From assembly GCF_011355085.1 (NCBI RefSeq), contig NZ_VXCP01000044.1, positions 26,676 to 90,675 of the forward strand: 64,000 bases of DNA, given 5' to 3'. The notes beneath the pieces were generated by a model. It was not told where the DNA came from. It did not search any database and worked only from the letters and a program-made list of their open reading frames with translations. Origin of the DNA: Pseudomonas akapageensis (GTDB lineage Bacteria > Pseudomonadota > Gammaproteobacteria > Pseudomonadales > Pseudomonadaceae). Numbering within the stretch: the stretch's first letter is position 1; every line of letters starts with the position of its first letter. Shown here in pieces: positions 50,333 through 59,805 of the stretch. The position numbers and the translations under genes were made by a program.

Positions 50333-51801
50333 GCTCGGCTCCGTTGTTGTTTTTTTGCAGCAGGCTTCAGGAGAAACCCCATCACTCGACGGAACAGATT
50401 TCCGTAAGGCGGTCGCAGCAGGCCCATGACGTCGAACCAGGCAGGCGTGAAGACTGCACGCTGCAGGCTGAAGGCCTTGAAGCCATCACCGCCGCGATAA
50501 CGGCCGAAGCCCGAATTGCCACAGCCACCAAACGGCAGGTCGCTCTGGAAAATATGCTGCATCACTTCGTTGATGCAGACCCCACCCGAGCGAGTGTGGG
50601 CCAGCACTCGCCTGGCCTCGCCGCGATCGTTCCCGAAGTAATACAGCGCCAGGGGCCTGGGCCGCGCGTTGACGTAGGCGATAGCCTCGTCGACGGTCCT
50701 ATAACCAACGATCGGCAGCAGCGGCCCGAAAATCTCTTCCTGCATCACCAGCGCCTGTTCGGGCGGATCCACCAGCAGGGTCGGGGCAATCTTGCGCACT
50801 GCGGAAAGGTCTTCCTGAGCCGGATTGATCTCGATGCAGCGCACTCCAAGGGCTTCGGCATCGCGCAGGTAACGCTGCAAACGCTCGTACTGTGCGGGTG
50901 TGGCGATGGCGGTGTAGTCCTGGTTGCCGCGCAGGGTCGGGAACATGCGTTGCAGCTCGACTTGCATACAGGTCAGCAAGCGCTCACGGTCATCCTCATG
51001 TACCAGCACGTAATCCGGGGCAATGCAGGCTTGTCCGGCACTGATGCCCTTCCCGCCCCAGATGCGCCGCGCCGCATTGGTCAGCTCTGCACCACGGCCA
51101 ATGATAGTCGGCGACTTGCCTCCCAACTCGAGTGTCAGCGGCGTCAGGTTCTCGGCCGCCGCTGCCATTACCAACCGCCCTACCCGCGGGCTTCCGGTGA
51201 AAACGATGTGATCGAGCGGCAGGCTGGAAAATGCCGCACCGATCTTCGCCCCGCCGACATAGGCTGCGACTTCGGTTTCGTCGAACGCTGCGCGCAGCAG
51301 TTCGATCAGCAAGGCCGACGTGGCCGGCGTGAATTCCGACAGCAGGATCATCGCCCGGTTGCCCGCGGCAAAGACTTCGGCAAGCGGCCCCAGGGCGATG
51401 GCCACGGGAAAGTTCCACGGCGCCATGATGCCGATGCTGCCCAGCGGCTGAAAATGGATCTCGGCCCTGGCCCCCAGCCACCCGGCGCCCATTTCCGGCC
51501 GGCGCCGTTCGGGCTTCATCCATCGCCGAAGGTGCTTGCGGGCATAGTTGAGCCCGGCGACCGGCAGCAACACATCACTCATCAGCGAATGGTCATGGGA
51601 ACGCCACGAAAAGTCGGTTGCCAGCGCCTTGCACAGTTGCTGTTGATGCTCCAGCAGTAAGTGGATGACACGGTCGATGCGGTCGATGCGCAAGGCTGTC
51701 GACGGTGGGCCTTCGGCGATGAAAGCCGCTTGCTGGCGCTTCAGGACATCGCGCATCCGCGCAATGGTCACTTCCTCATCGAATGGTTGGCTGCTGGACA
51801 T
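50329..51801 (-). CDS. aldehyde dehydrogenase, coniferyl-aldehyde type
   Basis: 490-residue NAD(P)-dependent aldehyde dehydrogenase close in plan to CalB/coniferyl aldehyde dehydrogenases and fatty aldehyde dehydrogenases. Landmarks are APWNFPVAIALGPLAEVFAA, FTGSPRVGRLVMAAAAENLT, LELGGKSPTIIG (Glu) and Cys259 in SAGQACIAPDYVLV, with EEIFGPLLPIVGYR. The C-terminal tail after GFGRYRGGDGFKAFSLQRAV is short and basic. It should convert the aldehyde made by the GMC enzyme to the acid. First gene of a two-gene unit with the sulfatase. The start at 51801 is chosen from the family N-terminus. Confidence 0.9.
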   Translation of the reverse strand: MSSSQPFDEEVTIARMRDVLKRQQAAFIAEGPPSTALRIDRIDRVIHLLLEHQQQLCKALATDFSWRSHDHSLMSDVLLPVAGLNYARKHLRRWMKPERRRPEMGAGWLGARAEIHFQPLGSIGIMAPWNFPVAIALGPLAEVFAAGNRAMILLSEFTPATSALLIELLRAAFDETEVAAYVGGAKIGAAFSSLPLDHIVFTGSPRVGRLVMAAAAENLTPLTLELGGKSPTIIGRGAELTNAARRIWGGKGISAGQACIAPDYVLVHEDDRERLLTCMQVELQRMFPTLRGNQDYTAIATPAQYERLQRYLRDAEALGVRCIEINPAQEDLSAVRKIAPTLLVDPPEQALVMQEEIFGPLLPIVGYRTVDEAIAYVNARPRPLALYYFGNDRGEARRVLAHTRSGGVCINEVMQHIFQSDLPFGGCGNSGFGRYRGGDGFKAFSLQRAVFTPAWFDVMGLLRPPYGNLFRRVMGFLLKPAAKKQQRSRA

Positions 51802-52087
51802 GACGTTCCCTGGTTGCTGATTGTTGTGGTGGAAAAGGCCTTGCGATGGTGCGCATGAACAGCGCATTGCGCCTGTCATCTCGACCCATTCACCAGTCTC
51901 CAGCGCGGCCGCACATCAACCTGCGTCCCGGTACCTGCACAACATTACCCGCACAACAACCCACTCAACGGACCAGCGCTTTCGTTGCAATGACCTGCGT
52001 CGCCCCCGAAGCCATTCCTACTATCGACGCCATCAACTGCGGACCAAACGGCACCGGCTATGCCGCCAACAACAAAGGGGAGTTTTC

Positions 52088-52873
52088 ATGAGTGAAGATG
52101 TTTTGCTGTACGAAATCACCGGTTCGGTAGCGCGGCTGACGCTCAACCGTCCCAGGGCCATGAACGCGCTGAACCTGGCGGTCCTGGCTGAGCTTGAGCA
52201 ACGCCTGGATGAGATCGCCCGCGATGACGAACTGCGGGTGGTGATTCTCACCGGTACCGGCCCCGCCTTTTGCGCCGGTGCCGATTTGAAGGAAGTCCTG
52301 GCCGGCAGCAGCCTGCCAGCCGGCGAAGCCGACTTCCTGGACCGCGCCAATGTGGTATTCGGCCAACTGCGCAACTTCCCCAAGCCGGTGATCGCAGCCT
52401 TGAATGGCGTGACCATGGCCGGTGGCCTGGAATTGGCCATGTGCGCCGACATGGTGATCGCGGCGCACGGCGCGACAATCGCCGATGCCCACGCCAATTT
52501 CGGCGTGTACCCGGGCGCCGGTGGCGCTGCGGTGTTGCCTCGCCTGATCCCCCTGAACATGGCGATGTACCTGCTGATGACCGGCAAATCCCTGTCAGCG
52601 AGCGAGATGAAGGCCTGCGGCCTTGTATGTGAAGTCCACGCCGATGGCGAACTCGCCGACGCCGCTCTGGACCTGGCCAGGCAGATTGCGAAGAAGAGCC
52701 CGATTGCCCTGCGCCGCATGAAAGCCGTCGCCCGCGCTTCGGCCGACAAGACCCGCGACGACGCCTTGCAGCACGAACAAGTCATGTTGCGCCAACACCT
52801 GCGCACCGCCGACTTCCAGGAAGGCCTGCAGGCTTTCAACGAAAAACGCGCACCGCAATTCAAGGGCCGCTGA
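52088..52873 (+). CDS. enoyl-CoA hydratase/isomerase
   Basis: 261-residue crotonase-fold protein. LTLNRPRAMNALNLAVLAEL is the N-terminal strand. GPAFCAGADLKEVLAG and MAGGLELAMCADMVIAAHGA form the oxyanion holes. The usual first catalytic Glu position falls in ADAHANFGVYPGAG, where Glu seems to be absent, while downstream GAGGAAVLPRL is kept. It therefore may be an isomerase or another crotonase rather than a standard hydratase. AAGGGGAGTTTTC precedes the ATG. First of six plus-strand beta-oxidation genes. Confidence 0.88.
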   Translation: MSEDVLLYEITGSVARLTLNRPRAMNALNLAVLAELEQRLDEIARDDELRVVILTGTGPAFCAGADLKEVLAGSSLPAGEADFLDRANVVFGQLRNFPKPVIAALNGVTMAGGLELAMCADMVIAAHGATIADAHANFGVYPGAGGAAVLPRLIPLNMAMYLLMTGKSLSASEMKACGLVCEVHADGELADAALDLARQIAKKSPIALRRMKAVARASADKTRDDALQHEQVMLRQHLRTADFQEGLQAFNEKRAPQFKGR

Positions 52874-52900
52874 GCCTCGCGATCATCACAGGAACATGTA

Positions 52901-54142
52901 ATGAACGATATCTACGTAGTTGGCGTTGGCATGACCGCTTTTGGTCGACTGATCGAGCGCAGTGTGTACGACATGGTCGATGAAGCCGTCGGCCGGGCCC
53001 TGAAAGATGCCGGCGCCAGTGCAGGTGACATCGGCTCGGCCTATTACAGCACCATGACCAACGGCATGCTGCAGGGCCAGACCGGCATTCCCGGGCCGAT
53101 TGCCATGCGCCGCCTTGGCATTGAAGGCGTCCCGGTGTTCTCCGTGGAGAACGCCTGCGCCTCGGGCTCCTCGGCGTTCAACCTGGCGACCCTGGCACTG
53201 CGCGCGGGTGAATGCGATATCGCTCTGGCCGTCGGCGCGGAAAAGATGAACGTCCCCGACAAGGCCAAGATGTTCGCCGTGTTCGATGGCGGCTGGGATG
53301 TCTCCACCGTGGAGCAGAACAAGCACACCCTGCTGGCCATGGGCGAAGGCATCGTGCCGCCGCCCGGCACGGTGTCCGAGCGGCCTTACAGCGTGTTCAT
53401 GGACGTGTACGCCGCCATCTGTCGCAACCACATGCTGCGCTATGGCACGACCCAGCGGCAGATCGCAGCGGTTGCCGCGAAAAACCACCAGCACTCGGTA
53501 CACAACCCACTGGCGCAGTTCCAACAGGCCTTCAGCATCGACGAAGTGCTGGCCTCCCCGCCGATCTGCTACCCGCTGACCACCCTGATGTGCTCGCCGA
53601 TCAGTGACGGCGCAGCGGCCGTGGTGCTGTGCAACAGCGAGGGTCTGAAGCGTTTGAAAGGTGCCGGCGGGCGCGCCATCCGCGTACTGGCCAGCGTGGT
53701 GCAGACCGGTACCTCTCGCGGGCTGGACGAACCGGAAAAAATCGTTGCCCACCTCGCCGCACAGAAAGCCTACGACCTGGCCGGTGTTGAACCGGCCGAC
53801 GTCAAGGTGGCGGAAGTCCATGACGCCTCGGCGATCGGCGAAATCCTCAATGCCGAATCGCTGATGCTGGTGCCCTTCGGCGAAGGCGGTCCGGCAGCCG
53901 AGCGCGGTGATTTCACCGTGGGCGGCCGGATCCCGATCAACCCGTCGGGCGGCCTGGAATCCAAGGGCCACCCCATTGGTGCCACCGGCCTTGGCCAGAT
54001 CCACGAGCTGGTCACGCAACTGCGCGGTGAAGCCGGCAAGCGCCAGGTCGAGGGCGCGCGCATTGCAATCCAGGAAAACGGCGGCGGTCTGTACGGCATC
54101 GAAGAAGCCGTGGTCGCCGTCAGCATCCTCGCCAAACCCTGA
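52901..54142 (+). CDS. thiolase family protein (SCP2-thiolase-like)
   Basis: 413-residue thiolase. The nucleophile Cys lies in VENACASGSSAFNLA. The later blocks are VAEVHDASAIGEILNAE and NPSGGLESKGHPIGATGLGQ with the catalytic His. The HDA form in place of the NEA/NEAFA loop and the missing C-terminal CxG Cys resemble SCP2-type thiolases, which cleave branched and steroid side-chain 3-oxoacyl-CoAs. AGGAACATGTA precedes the ATG. Confidence 0.9.
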   Translation: MNDIYVVGVGMTAFGRLIERSVYDMVDEAVGRALKDAGASAGDIGSAYYSTMTNGMLQGQTGIPGPIAMRRLGIEGVPVFSVENACASGSSAFNLATLALRAGECDIALAVGAEKMNVPDKAKMFAVFDGGWDVSTVEQNKHTLLAMGEGIVPPPGTVSERPYSVFMDVYAAICRNHMLRYGTTQRQIAAVAAKNHQHSVHNPLAQFQQAFSIDEVLASPPICYPLTTLMCSPISDGAAAVVLCNSEGLKRLKGAGGRAIRVLASVVQTGTSRGLDEPEKIVAHLAAQKAYDLAGVEPADVKVAEVHDASAIGEILNAESLMLVPFGEGGPAAERGDFTVGGRIPINPSGGLESKGHPIGATGLGQIHELVTQLRGEAGKRQVEGARIAIQENGGGLYGIEEAVVAVSILAKP

Positions 54143-54175
54143 TCCCGAACAACAAGAAACCTGCAGGAGAACACC

Positions 54176-55333
54176 ATGGGCCACGTCATGCGTACCCCCG
54201 AACAACTGGAAGCCGTCGAGAGTTTCCGCCGCTTCCTCGCCGACAAGATCGACCCGATCTTCAACAAGGAATACCGCGACACGTTCATCCCGCGCGAAAA
54301 AATGTCCGAAGTCATGCGCCAGCTCGCCGAGTTCGGCATGGTTTCCGGTGCCGTCAGTGAAGCCAACGGTGGCCTGGGCCTGGACTGGCCGACCATGACC
54401 ATGCTGTTCGAAGAAGTGGCCGCCTGCTCGGTCGACCTGTCGACACCGGTGGTGATCAACTCCTTCGGCGCGCAGATGCTGGAAAAACTGGCGCCCGACC
54501 ACCTGCGCGAGCGCTACCTGCCGGGCCTGGTCAGCGGCGATTCGTTTGTCAGCGTGGGCATCTCGGAACCGGACGTCGGCTCCAATGTCCTGGAAATCAA
54601 GACCCGCGCCCGCCGTGACGGTGACGACTTCATCATCAACGGCGAAAAGACCTGGATCAGCAACGGCTCCTATTCGGACTTTCTGATCTGCACCTGCCGC
54701 ACCGGCGATGACCCGCGCAAGGGCCTGACGCACTTTCTGCTCGACCGCAAAGAGCACCCGTACGAAGTGCAGAACATCCACAAGATCGCCTGGAACAGTC
54801 AGTCGACCGCGCAGATTTTCCTCAACGATATCCGTGTACCGGCCAGCAACATCATCGGCAAGGAAGGCGAAGCGTTGAAAAACACCCTGTCGTTCTTTGA
54901 GCGCTCGCGCGTATTCGTCGCCGCCCAGGGCCTGGGTATCGGCCGCCGTGCGCTGGAAGAAGCCGTGCGCTATGCCAGGGAGCGCAAGCAACATGGCAAG
55001 GTGATCGCCGGCCACCAGTTGATCAGCGCCATGCTCGCCGAGATGGCCACTCAGGTGGATGCCGCGCGCCTGCTCACCTACCGCGCCGCCGAGATGATCG
55101 GCGCGGGTATCCCGGCGGAAATGGAAGCGGCGATGGCCAAGTATTTCGCCTGTGAAGCCGCCGTCACCATCGCCCGCCAGGCGGTGCAGATTCACGGTGG
55201 CGCTGGCGTGACCACAGACTTCCTGGTCGAAAAGCTGGCCCGCGAAGCCATCGTCGTACCGATCCCGGAAGGCACCTCGCAAATCCAGCAACTGATCATT
55301 GGCCGCGCCCTGACGGGCGTCAACGCGTTCTGA
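54176..55333 (+). CDS. acyl-CoA dehydrogenase
   Basis: 385-residue FAD flavoenzyme that introduces the 2,3-double bond. Signature blocks are VSVGISEPDVGSNVLEIKTR, GEKTWISNGSYSDFLICTC, ERSRVFVAAQGLGIGRRALE, AVQIHGGAGVTTDFLVEKLA and IPEGTSQIQQLIIGRAL, the last with the catalytic Glu of the EGT motif. AGGAGAACACC precedes the ATG. It follows the thiolase by 33 bases. Confidence 0.94.
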   Translation: MGHVMRTPEQLEAVESFRRFLADKIDPIFNKEYRDTFIPREKMSEVMRQLAEFGMVSGAVSEANGGLGLDWPTMTMLFEEVAACSVDLSTPVVINSFGAQMLEKLAPDHLRERYLPGLVSGDSFVSVGISEPDVGSNVLEIKTRARRDGDDFIINGEKTWISNGSYSDFLICTCRTGDDPRKGLTHFLLDRKEHPYEVQNIHKIAWNSQSTAQIFLNDIRVPASNIIGKEGEALKNTLSFFERSRVFVAAQGLGIGRRALEEAVRYARERKQHGKVIAGHQLISAMLAEMATQVDAARLLTYRAAEMIGAGIPAEMEAAMAKYFACEAAVTIARQAVQIHGGAGVTTDFLVEKLAREAIVVPIPEGTSQIQQLIIGRALTGVNAF

Positions 55334-55403
55334 TCGACCGTCGCTCCGACACCCAACAACAAGACTCGGCTCCCTTGAGCCGAGCAGCAAACAGGGACAC
55401 ACC

Positions 55404-56180
55404 ATGCGTATTCAAGACAAAGTCATCGTGATCACCGGCGGCGCTTCGGGCCTGGGCCTGGCCACCGCACACTACCTGGCCGTTGAAAAAGCCGCGCGCG
55501 TGGCAATTTTCGACCTCAATACCGAAGCCGGGGAACAGGCCGTGGCCGAAATCGGCGCCGAGCGGGCGATGTTCGTACAAACCGACGTCAGCAGCGAAGA
55601 ATCGGTTCAGTACGCCGTGGATGCGGTCATGGAACAGTTTGGCGCCATCCACGTCTGCATCAACGGCGCAGCCGTGCCAACCGGTTTCAAAGTGCTGGGC
55701 AAGGAAGGCAAGGCCTCGCCATTGGCGCGTTTCGCCCAGGCCACCGCGATCAACCTCAATGGCGTATTCAACGCCATGTCCAAGTGCGCCGAACAAATGG
55801 CCCGCAATGAGCCCGAAGCCGGCGAAGAGCGTGGTGTGGTGATCAACGTCTCGTCGGGTGCCGCTTATGAAGGCCAGGTCGGCCAGTGCGCCTACTCCGC
55901 CACCAAGGCCGGGGTCATTGGCATGAACATGCCGGCGGCCCGCGAACTCGGTGCCATCGGTGTGCGCGTCAACGCCATTGCCCCTGGTCTGTTTCTGACC
56001 AGCATGGTCGCGGCCCTGGACGAGAAGGTCCTGAGCTCGTTGAAAGAACAGATGGAAGCGCCCAAGCGCCTGGGCGATACCCGCGAATTCGCCCATTGCT
56101 GCGCGTTTCTGATCGAAAACGCCTACGTCAATGGTGAGACCATTCGTCTCGACGCCGCTTCGCGCATGCGTGCCAAGTAA
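55404..56180 (+). CDS. SDR 3-hydroxyacyl-CoA dehydrogenase (type-2/HSD10-like)
   Basis: 258-residue SDR with the N-terminal VIVITGGASGLGLATAHYLA, NGAA in place of NNAG, the catalytic Ser in VINVSSGAAYEGQVGQ and the Tyr-Lys pair in CAYSATKAGVIGMNMPAARE. The organisation matches type-2 3-hydroxyacyl-CoA dehydrogenases (HSD17B10), which act on methyl-branched and steroid substrates. It would make the 3-oxoacyl-CoA used by the neighbouring thiolase. Confidence 0.9.
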   Translation: MRIQDKVIVITGGASGLGLATAHYLAVEKAARVAIFDLNTEAGEQAVAEIGAERAMFVQTDVSSEESVQYAVDAVMEQFGAIHVCINGAAVPTGFKVLGKEGKASPLARFAQATAINLNGVFNAMSKCAEQMARNEPEAGEERGVVINVSSGAAYEGQVGQCAYSATKAGVIGMNMPAARELGAIGVRVNAIAPGLFLTSMVAALDEKVLSSLKEQMEAPKRLGDTREFAHCCAFLIENAYVNGETIRLDAASRMRAK

Positions 56181-56213
56181 GCCAAGGCTCCAGAACAAGA
56201 AGAGCAGCCACCC

Positions 56214-57800
56214 ATGAAAATGAATTTCTCTCGAATCATGCGCCTGATCGCGCTGCGCTATCGCGATCAGGAGGCCATCGTCAACATCGAGCGCAACCGT
56301 CGCTTTACCTACGGGCAATACCACCTGCTGACCAACCGTATCGCCGACGTTTTGCGCAACACGCTGCAGGTCGGCAAGGGCGATACCTTCATGCTGATTC
56401 TGGAGAACGACAACCTCAGCCTGATGATGTTTCCCAGCACCTTCAAGCAGGAAGGCACGGTGGTCATGACCAACCTGCGTGACTCGCTGGAAGAGCACGC
56501 AAGGCAAATGGACCTGGTCAACCCCAGGGTGGTGTTCCTCGAAACCCGCCTGTTGGACAGCTACTACGACACCCTGCGCAGCCGGGGTTGTGCGATCGTG
56601 CTGATGGACCCGCCGTCTGCCGAGCAGGCTGCCCGCCCTGGGGTGCACTGTTTCTGGACACTGGTGGAGGACGCATCGGACCTCGATAACGATGTGGAAC
56701 TCCATACCGATGAGCACATCTGCATGTTGCGCTTCACCGGAGGCACCACCGGCAAGGGCAAGTGCGCGATGTACTCGATCGACAACTGGATGGTCTGCCG
56801 CGATGCGGCCTTCATCAATACCGACCTGGCACTGTCGAGCGCAACGCGCCTGCTGCACGTCTCGCCGTTGTCCCATGGCACCCTGATGCTGTTCTTCCCG
56901 ACGTTCTACGCCGGCGGCACCAACCTCACCATGAACCAGCTGGACATGGAGAACTGGCGCCAGGAAGTCGAGCGCGAACGCGTCACCCATTCGTTCCTGG
57001 TGCCGACCGTGCTCTATCGCTTGCTGGAGTTGCAACGGGCCGCGCCCAGGGACTTCTCGTCGCTGACGACGCTGATCTACGGCGCGGCGCCCATGAGCCC
57101 GGACAAACTCGGCGAGCTGGTCGAGTGTTTCGGGCAGATCTTCGTCCAGGGCTATGCCGCCACCGAGGCGCCGATGATCATCGCCGCCCTCGACAAGGCC
57201 GCGCACCAACCCGGCAACACTGCCATGCTGCAACGCCTGTCTTCGGCCGGCCGCCCTACCCCGGGCGTCGAAGTGTTTATCGCAGGCCAGGATGGCCGGC
57301 CCCTGCCCGTGGGTGAAACCGGCGAAATTCGCATCCGCTGCAAGGCAATCATCAAGGGTTACTACGACAACCCCCAGGCAACAGCCGAGGAATTCGACGA
57401 TGGCGCCTGGAAGTCTGGTGATCTGGGTTATATCGACGCCGAAGGCTACCTTTACATCGTCGACCGCCTCAAGGACATGATCATCAGCGGCGGCTTCAAC
57501 GTCTACGCGGTGGAAGTCGAGGCAACCCTGGCCGCACATCCGGCGGTGCTGATGGCGGCCGTGGTCGGCATTCCCCACGCCGAATGGGGCGAGGCCGTGC
57601 ACGCCGAAGTGATACTGCGCACTGGCGCGACCGTCACTGAGCAAGAGTTGATTGCCCAGGCTAAGGCTCGCCTCGGCGGCTACAAGGCGCCCAAGTCGCT
57701 GGTATTCGTCGATGAACTGCCCACTTCGGCGGTCGGCAAGGTATTGCGCCGGCAGGTAAGGGAAAAGTACTGGCAGGGTTCTGCGCGCAAGATCAGTTGA
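56214..57800 (+). CDS. acyl-CoA synthetase (AMP-dependent)
   Basis: 528-residue ANL-superfamily ligase. The ATP loop is LRFTGGTTGKGKCAMYSIDN. The aromatic/adenine block is TLIYGAAPMSPDKLGE, then GYAATEAPM, WKSGDLGYIDAEGYLYIVDR, KDMIISGGFNVYAVEVE and the catalytic Lys in LPTSAVGKVLRRQ. It activates the acid made by the aldehyde dehydrogenase to its CoA thioester. It lies 33 bases after the SDR gene. Confidence 0.93.
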   Translation: MKMNFSRIMRLIALRYRDQEAIVNIERNRRFTYGQYHLLTNRIADVLRNTLQVGKGDTFMLILENDNLSLMMFPSTFKQEGTVVMTNLRDSLEEHARQMDLVNPRVVFLETRLLDSYYDTLRSRGCAIVLMDPPSAEQAARPGVHCFWTLVEDASDLDNDVELHTDEHICMLRFTGGTTGKGKCAMYSIDNWMVCRDAAFINTDLALSSATRLLHVSPLSHGTLMLFFPTFYAGGTNLTMNQLDMENWRQEVERERVTHSFLVPTVLYRLLELQRAAPRDFSSLTTLIYGAAPMSPDKLGELVECFGQIFVQGYAATEAPMIIAALDKAAHQPGNTAMLQRLSSAGRPTPGVEVFIAGQDGRPLPVGETGEIRIRCKAIIKGYYDNPQATAEEFDDGAWKSGDLGYIDAEGYLYIVDRLKDMIISGGFNVYAVEVEATLAAHPAVLMAAVVGIPHAEWGEAVHAEVILRTGATVTEQELIAQAKARLGGYKAPKSLVFVDELPTSAVGKVLRRQVREKYWQGSARKIS

Positions 57801-57872
57801 TGCAAAAACGCCCGGATGCGTCATCGCGGTATCCGACCCTCCAGGTGGTTTCTCCCTTCGTCAGTCTTGACT

Positions 57873-57904
57873 GAACAACGGCAAGCAACGCTTCGCCGTT
57901 GTTC
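57873..57904. terminator. hairpin between the ligase and ThDP genes
   Basis: Perfect arms GAACAACGGC (57873-57882) and GCCGTTGTTC (57895-57904) with a 12-base loop, followed by TTCTAG rather than a T-run. It may weaken transcription into the ThDP gene or stabilise the upstream message. Confidence 0.45.
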
Positions 57905-57957
57905 TTCTAGATTGAACCTGTCGGCACCTGCCGGCCATTGGACCGAAGGAGATAACA

Positions 57958-59637
57958 ATGACCCAAACCCTTTCTCGTCGTAGCGGAGGTCAGATTCTGG
58001 TGGATGCCTTGCGCATCCATGGGGTCAAGCGAGCGTTTTGCGTGCCTGGCGAAAGTTACCTGGCAGTGCTCGACGCCCTGTATGACGCGCGTGAAGCAAT
58101 CGATCTGGTGGTTTGCCGCCAGGAAGGCGGTGCGGCCTATATGGCAGAAGCCCATGGCAAGCTCACCGGCGAACCGGGCATCTGTTTCGTCACCCGGGGG
58201 CCGGGCGCGACCAATGCCGCTGTCGGGGTGCACACCGCGTTCCAGGATTCATCGCCGATGATCCTGTTCATTGGCCAGGTGGCACGCGACCAGCAGTACC
58301 GTGAGGCGTTTCAGGAAGTCGACTTTCGCCAGATGTACGGCCCGCTGGCCAAGTGGGTCGTGCAAATCGACGACACCCGGCGAATTCCCGAACTGCTCAG
58401 CCAGGCTTTCCATCGTGCGGTCAACGGCCGGCCCGGACCGGTCGTGGTCGCCCTGCCCGAAGACATGCTCACCGAAATGGCCGAGGTCGCCGATGCCGGC
58501 CCCTTCAAACGCGTGCCGATGACACCCGCAGCCGAGCAGATGACCGCCCTGCAGGACACCCTCAAGCAAGCCGAGCGCCCGCTGATGGTACTGGGTGGAA
58601 GCGGCTGGGACAGCCAGTCGGTACGGGATATTCAGCTATTCGCGCAGCAGCAGGACCTCCCGGTGGCCGCCTCGTTTCGCTGCCAGGACCTGTTCGACAA
58701 TCGACACCCGAACTACGCCGGCGACCTTGGCTTCGCCGCATCGGCCCAACTGACCGCAGCGGTGAAGGACGCCGATCTGCTGCTGGTGGTCGGTTCCCGC
58801 ATGGGGGAAGTGTCATCCGGAGGCTATACAACACTGGACATCCCCGTGCCCAAACAGACCCTGGTCCATGTTCATCAAGGCATCGAAGAACTGGGACGTG
58901 TCTACCAGCCGGCGCTGGCCATCAACAGCAGCATGTCGAGCTTCGCGGCGATGGCCGCGCAACTTGCCCCGGCCAGCCGTAAAGGGCGCGGCGAATGGAC
59001 CCGCGCACTCAACGAACACTATCGGCGCAACCTGCAATGCCCGGCCTCTCCCGGGGACGTACAAATGGCTGAAATCATCGGCTGGCTCAATCAGCGCCTA
59101 CCCGATGACGCCATCCTCACCAATGGCGCCGGCAACTATGCAGTCTGGCTGCAACGCTTTTATCAGTACCGCCATTACCGCACCCAGCTTGGCCCAACCA
59201 ACGGCTCCATGGGCTACGGCGTGCCCTCGGCGGTGTCGGCCAAACTCAACTGCCCGGACCGTGTGGTGGTGTCGTTCTCCGGGGACGGCTGCTTCTTGAT
59301 GAACGGGCAGGAAATAGCCACTGCCGCGCAATACGGCGCCAATGTGGTGTTCGTGGTGGTCAACAATGGCATGTATGGCACGATCAGAATGCACCAGGAG
59401 CGCAACTACCCTGGCCGTGTCTCGGGCACCGAGTTGCATAACCCGGAGTTCTCGAGGCTGGCCCAGGCCTATGGACTCCACGGTGAAGTAGTCAGCAAAA
59501 CGTGCGAATTTGCGCCGGCATTCGAGCGCTGCCTGAAAGCGTCCAGCCCCTCCTTGATTGAAGTCAGGATCGATCCGGAAGCCCTGACACCGCGGCTGAG
59601 CCTGACGCAAATCCGCGAGCAGGCGCGCAAACCATGA
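57958..59637 (+). CDS. ThDP-dependent enzyme of the acetolactate synthase-like family
   Basis: 559-residue ThDP enzyme. The cofactor Glu lies in VVCRQEGGAAYMAEAHGKL. The middle domain is LKQAERPLMVLGGSGWD. The C-terminal ThDP/Mg motif is SFSGDGCFLMNGQEIATAAQ followed by VVFVVVNNGMYGTIRMHQER. Relatives include acetolactate synthase, oxalyl-CoA decarboxylase, 2-hydroxyacyl-CoA lyase and benzaldehyde lyase. No regulatory subunit gene is adjacent, so a housekeeping acetolactate synthase is unlikely. In this setting a carbon-carbon lyase acting on a branched 2-hydroxyacyl intermediate is attractive, but that is inference. AAGGAGATAACA precedes the ATG. Confidence 0.85.
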   Translation: MTQTLSRRSGGQILVDALRIHGVKRAFCVPGESYLAVLDALYDAREAIDLVVCRQEGGAAYMAEAHGKLTGEPGICFVTRGPGATNAAVGVHTAFQDSSPMILFIGQVARDQQYREAFQEVDFRQMYGPLAKWVVQIDDTRRIPELLSQAFHRAVNGRPGPVVVALPEDMLTEMAEVADAGPFKRVPMTPAAEQMTALQDTLKQAERPLMVLGGSGWDSQSVRDIQLFAQQQDLPVAASFRCQDLFDNRHPNYAGDLGFAASAQLTAAVKDADLLLVVGSRMGEVSSGGYTTLDIPVPKQTLVHVHQGIEELGRVYQPALAINSSMSSFAAMAAQLAPASRKGRGEWTRALNEHYRRNLQCPASPGDVQMAEIIGWLNQRLPDDAILTNGAGNYAVWLQRFYQYRHYRTQLGPTNGSMGYGVPSAVSAKLNCPDRVVVSFSGDGCFLMNGQEIATAAQYGANVVFVVVNNGMYGTIRMHQERNYPGRVSGTELHNPEFSRLAQAYGLHGEVVSKTCEFAPAFERCLKASSPSLIEVRIDPEALTPRLSLTQIREQARKP

Positions 59638-59805
59638 ACAGCAGCTGTTTGAAAGTTGCTTTCGCAATAAAGCACTTCAAACCCTTTGTAATTCGTTACT
59701 AGGCGCTACTGGATCCAAACTACGCTATTTGCGGGGGCATCCGGATTTCGAGAAGGAACTTTGAGGGACTTCTCGAAACACTACGAAAGTGTGAAGGAGC
59801 TCAAC

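Noticed and set aside
52886..57824. Two minus-strand ORFs of more than 800 codons under the beta-oxidation operon
   Set aside because: They mirror the codon periodicity of the plus-strand thiolase, dehydrogenase, SDR and ligase genes, which have intact motifs and ribosome sites. The mirrored proteins resemble nothing.
57958..59637. Housekeeping acetolactate synthase large subunit (ilvB/ilvI)
   Set aside because: No small-subunit gene or ilvC follows, and the setting is a catabolic operon; family membership alone does not justify the name.
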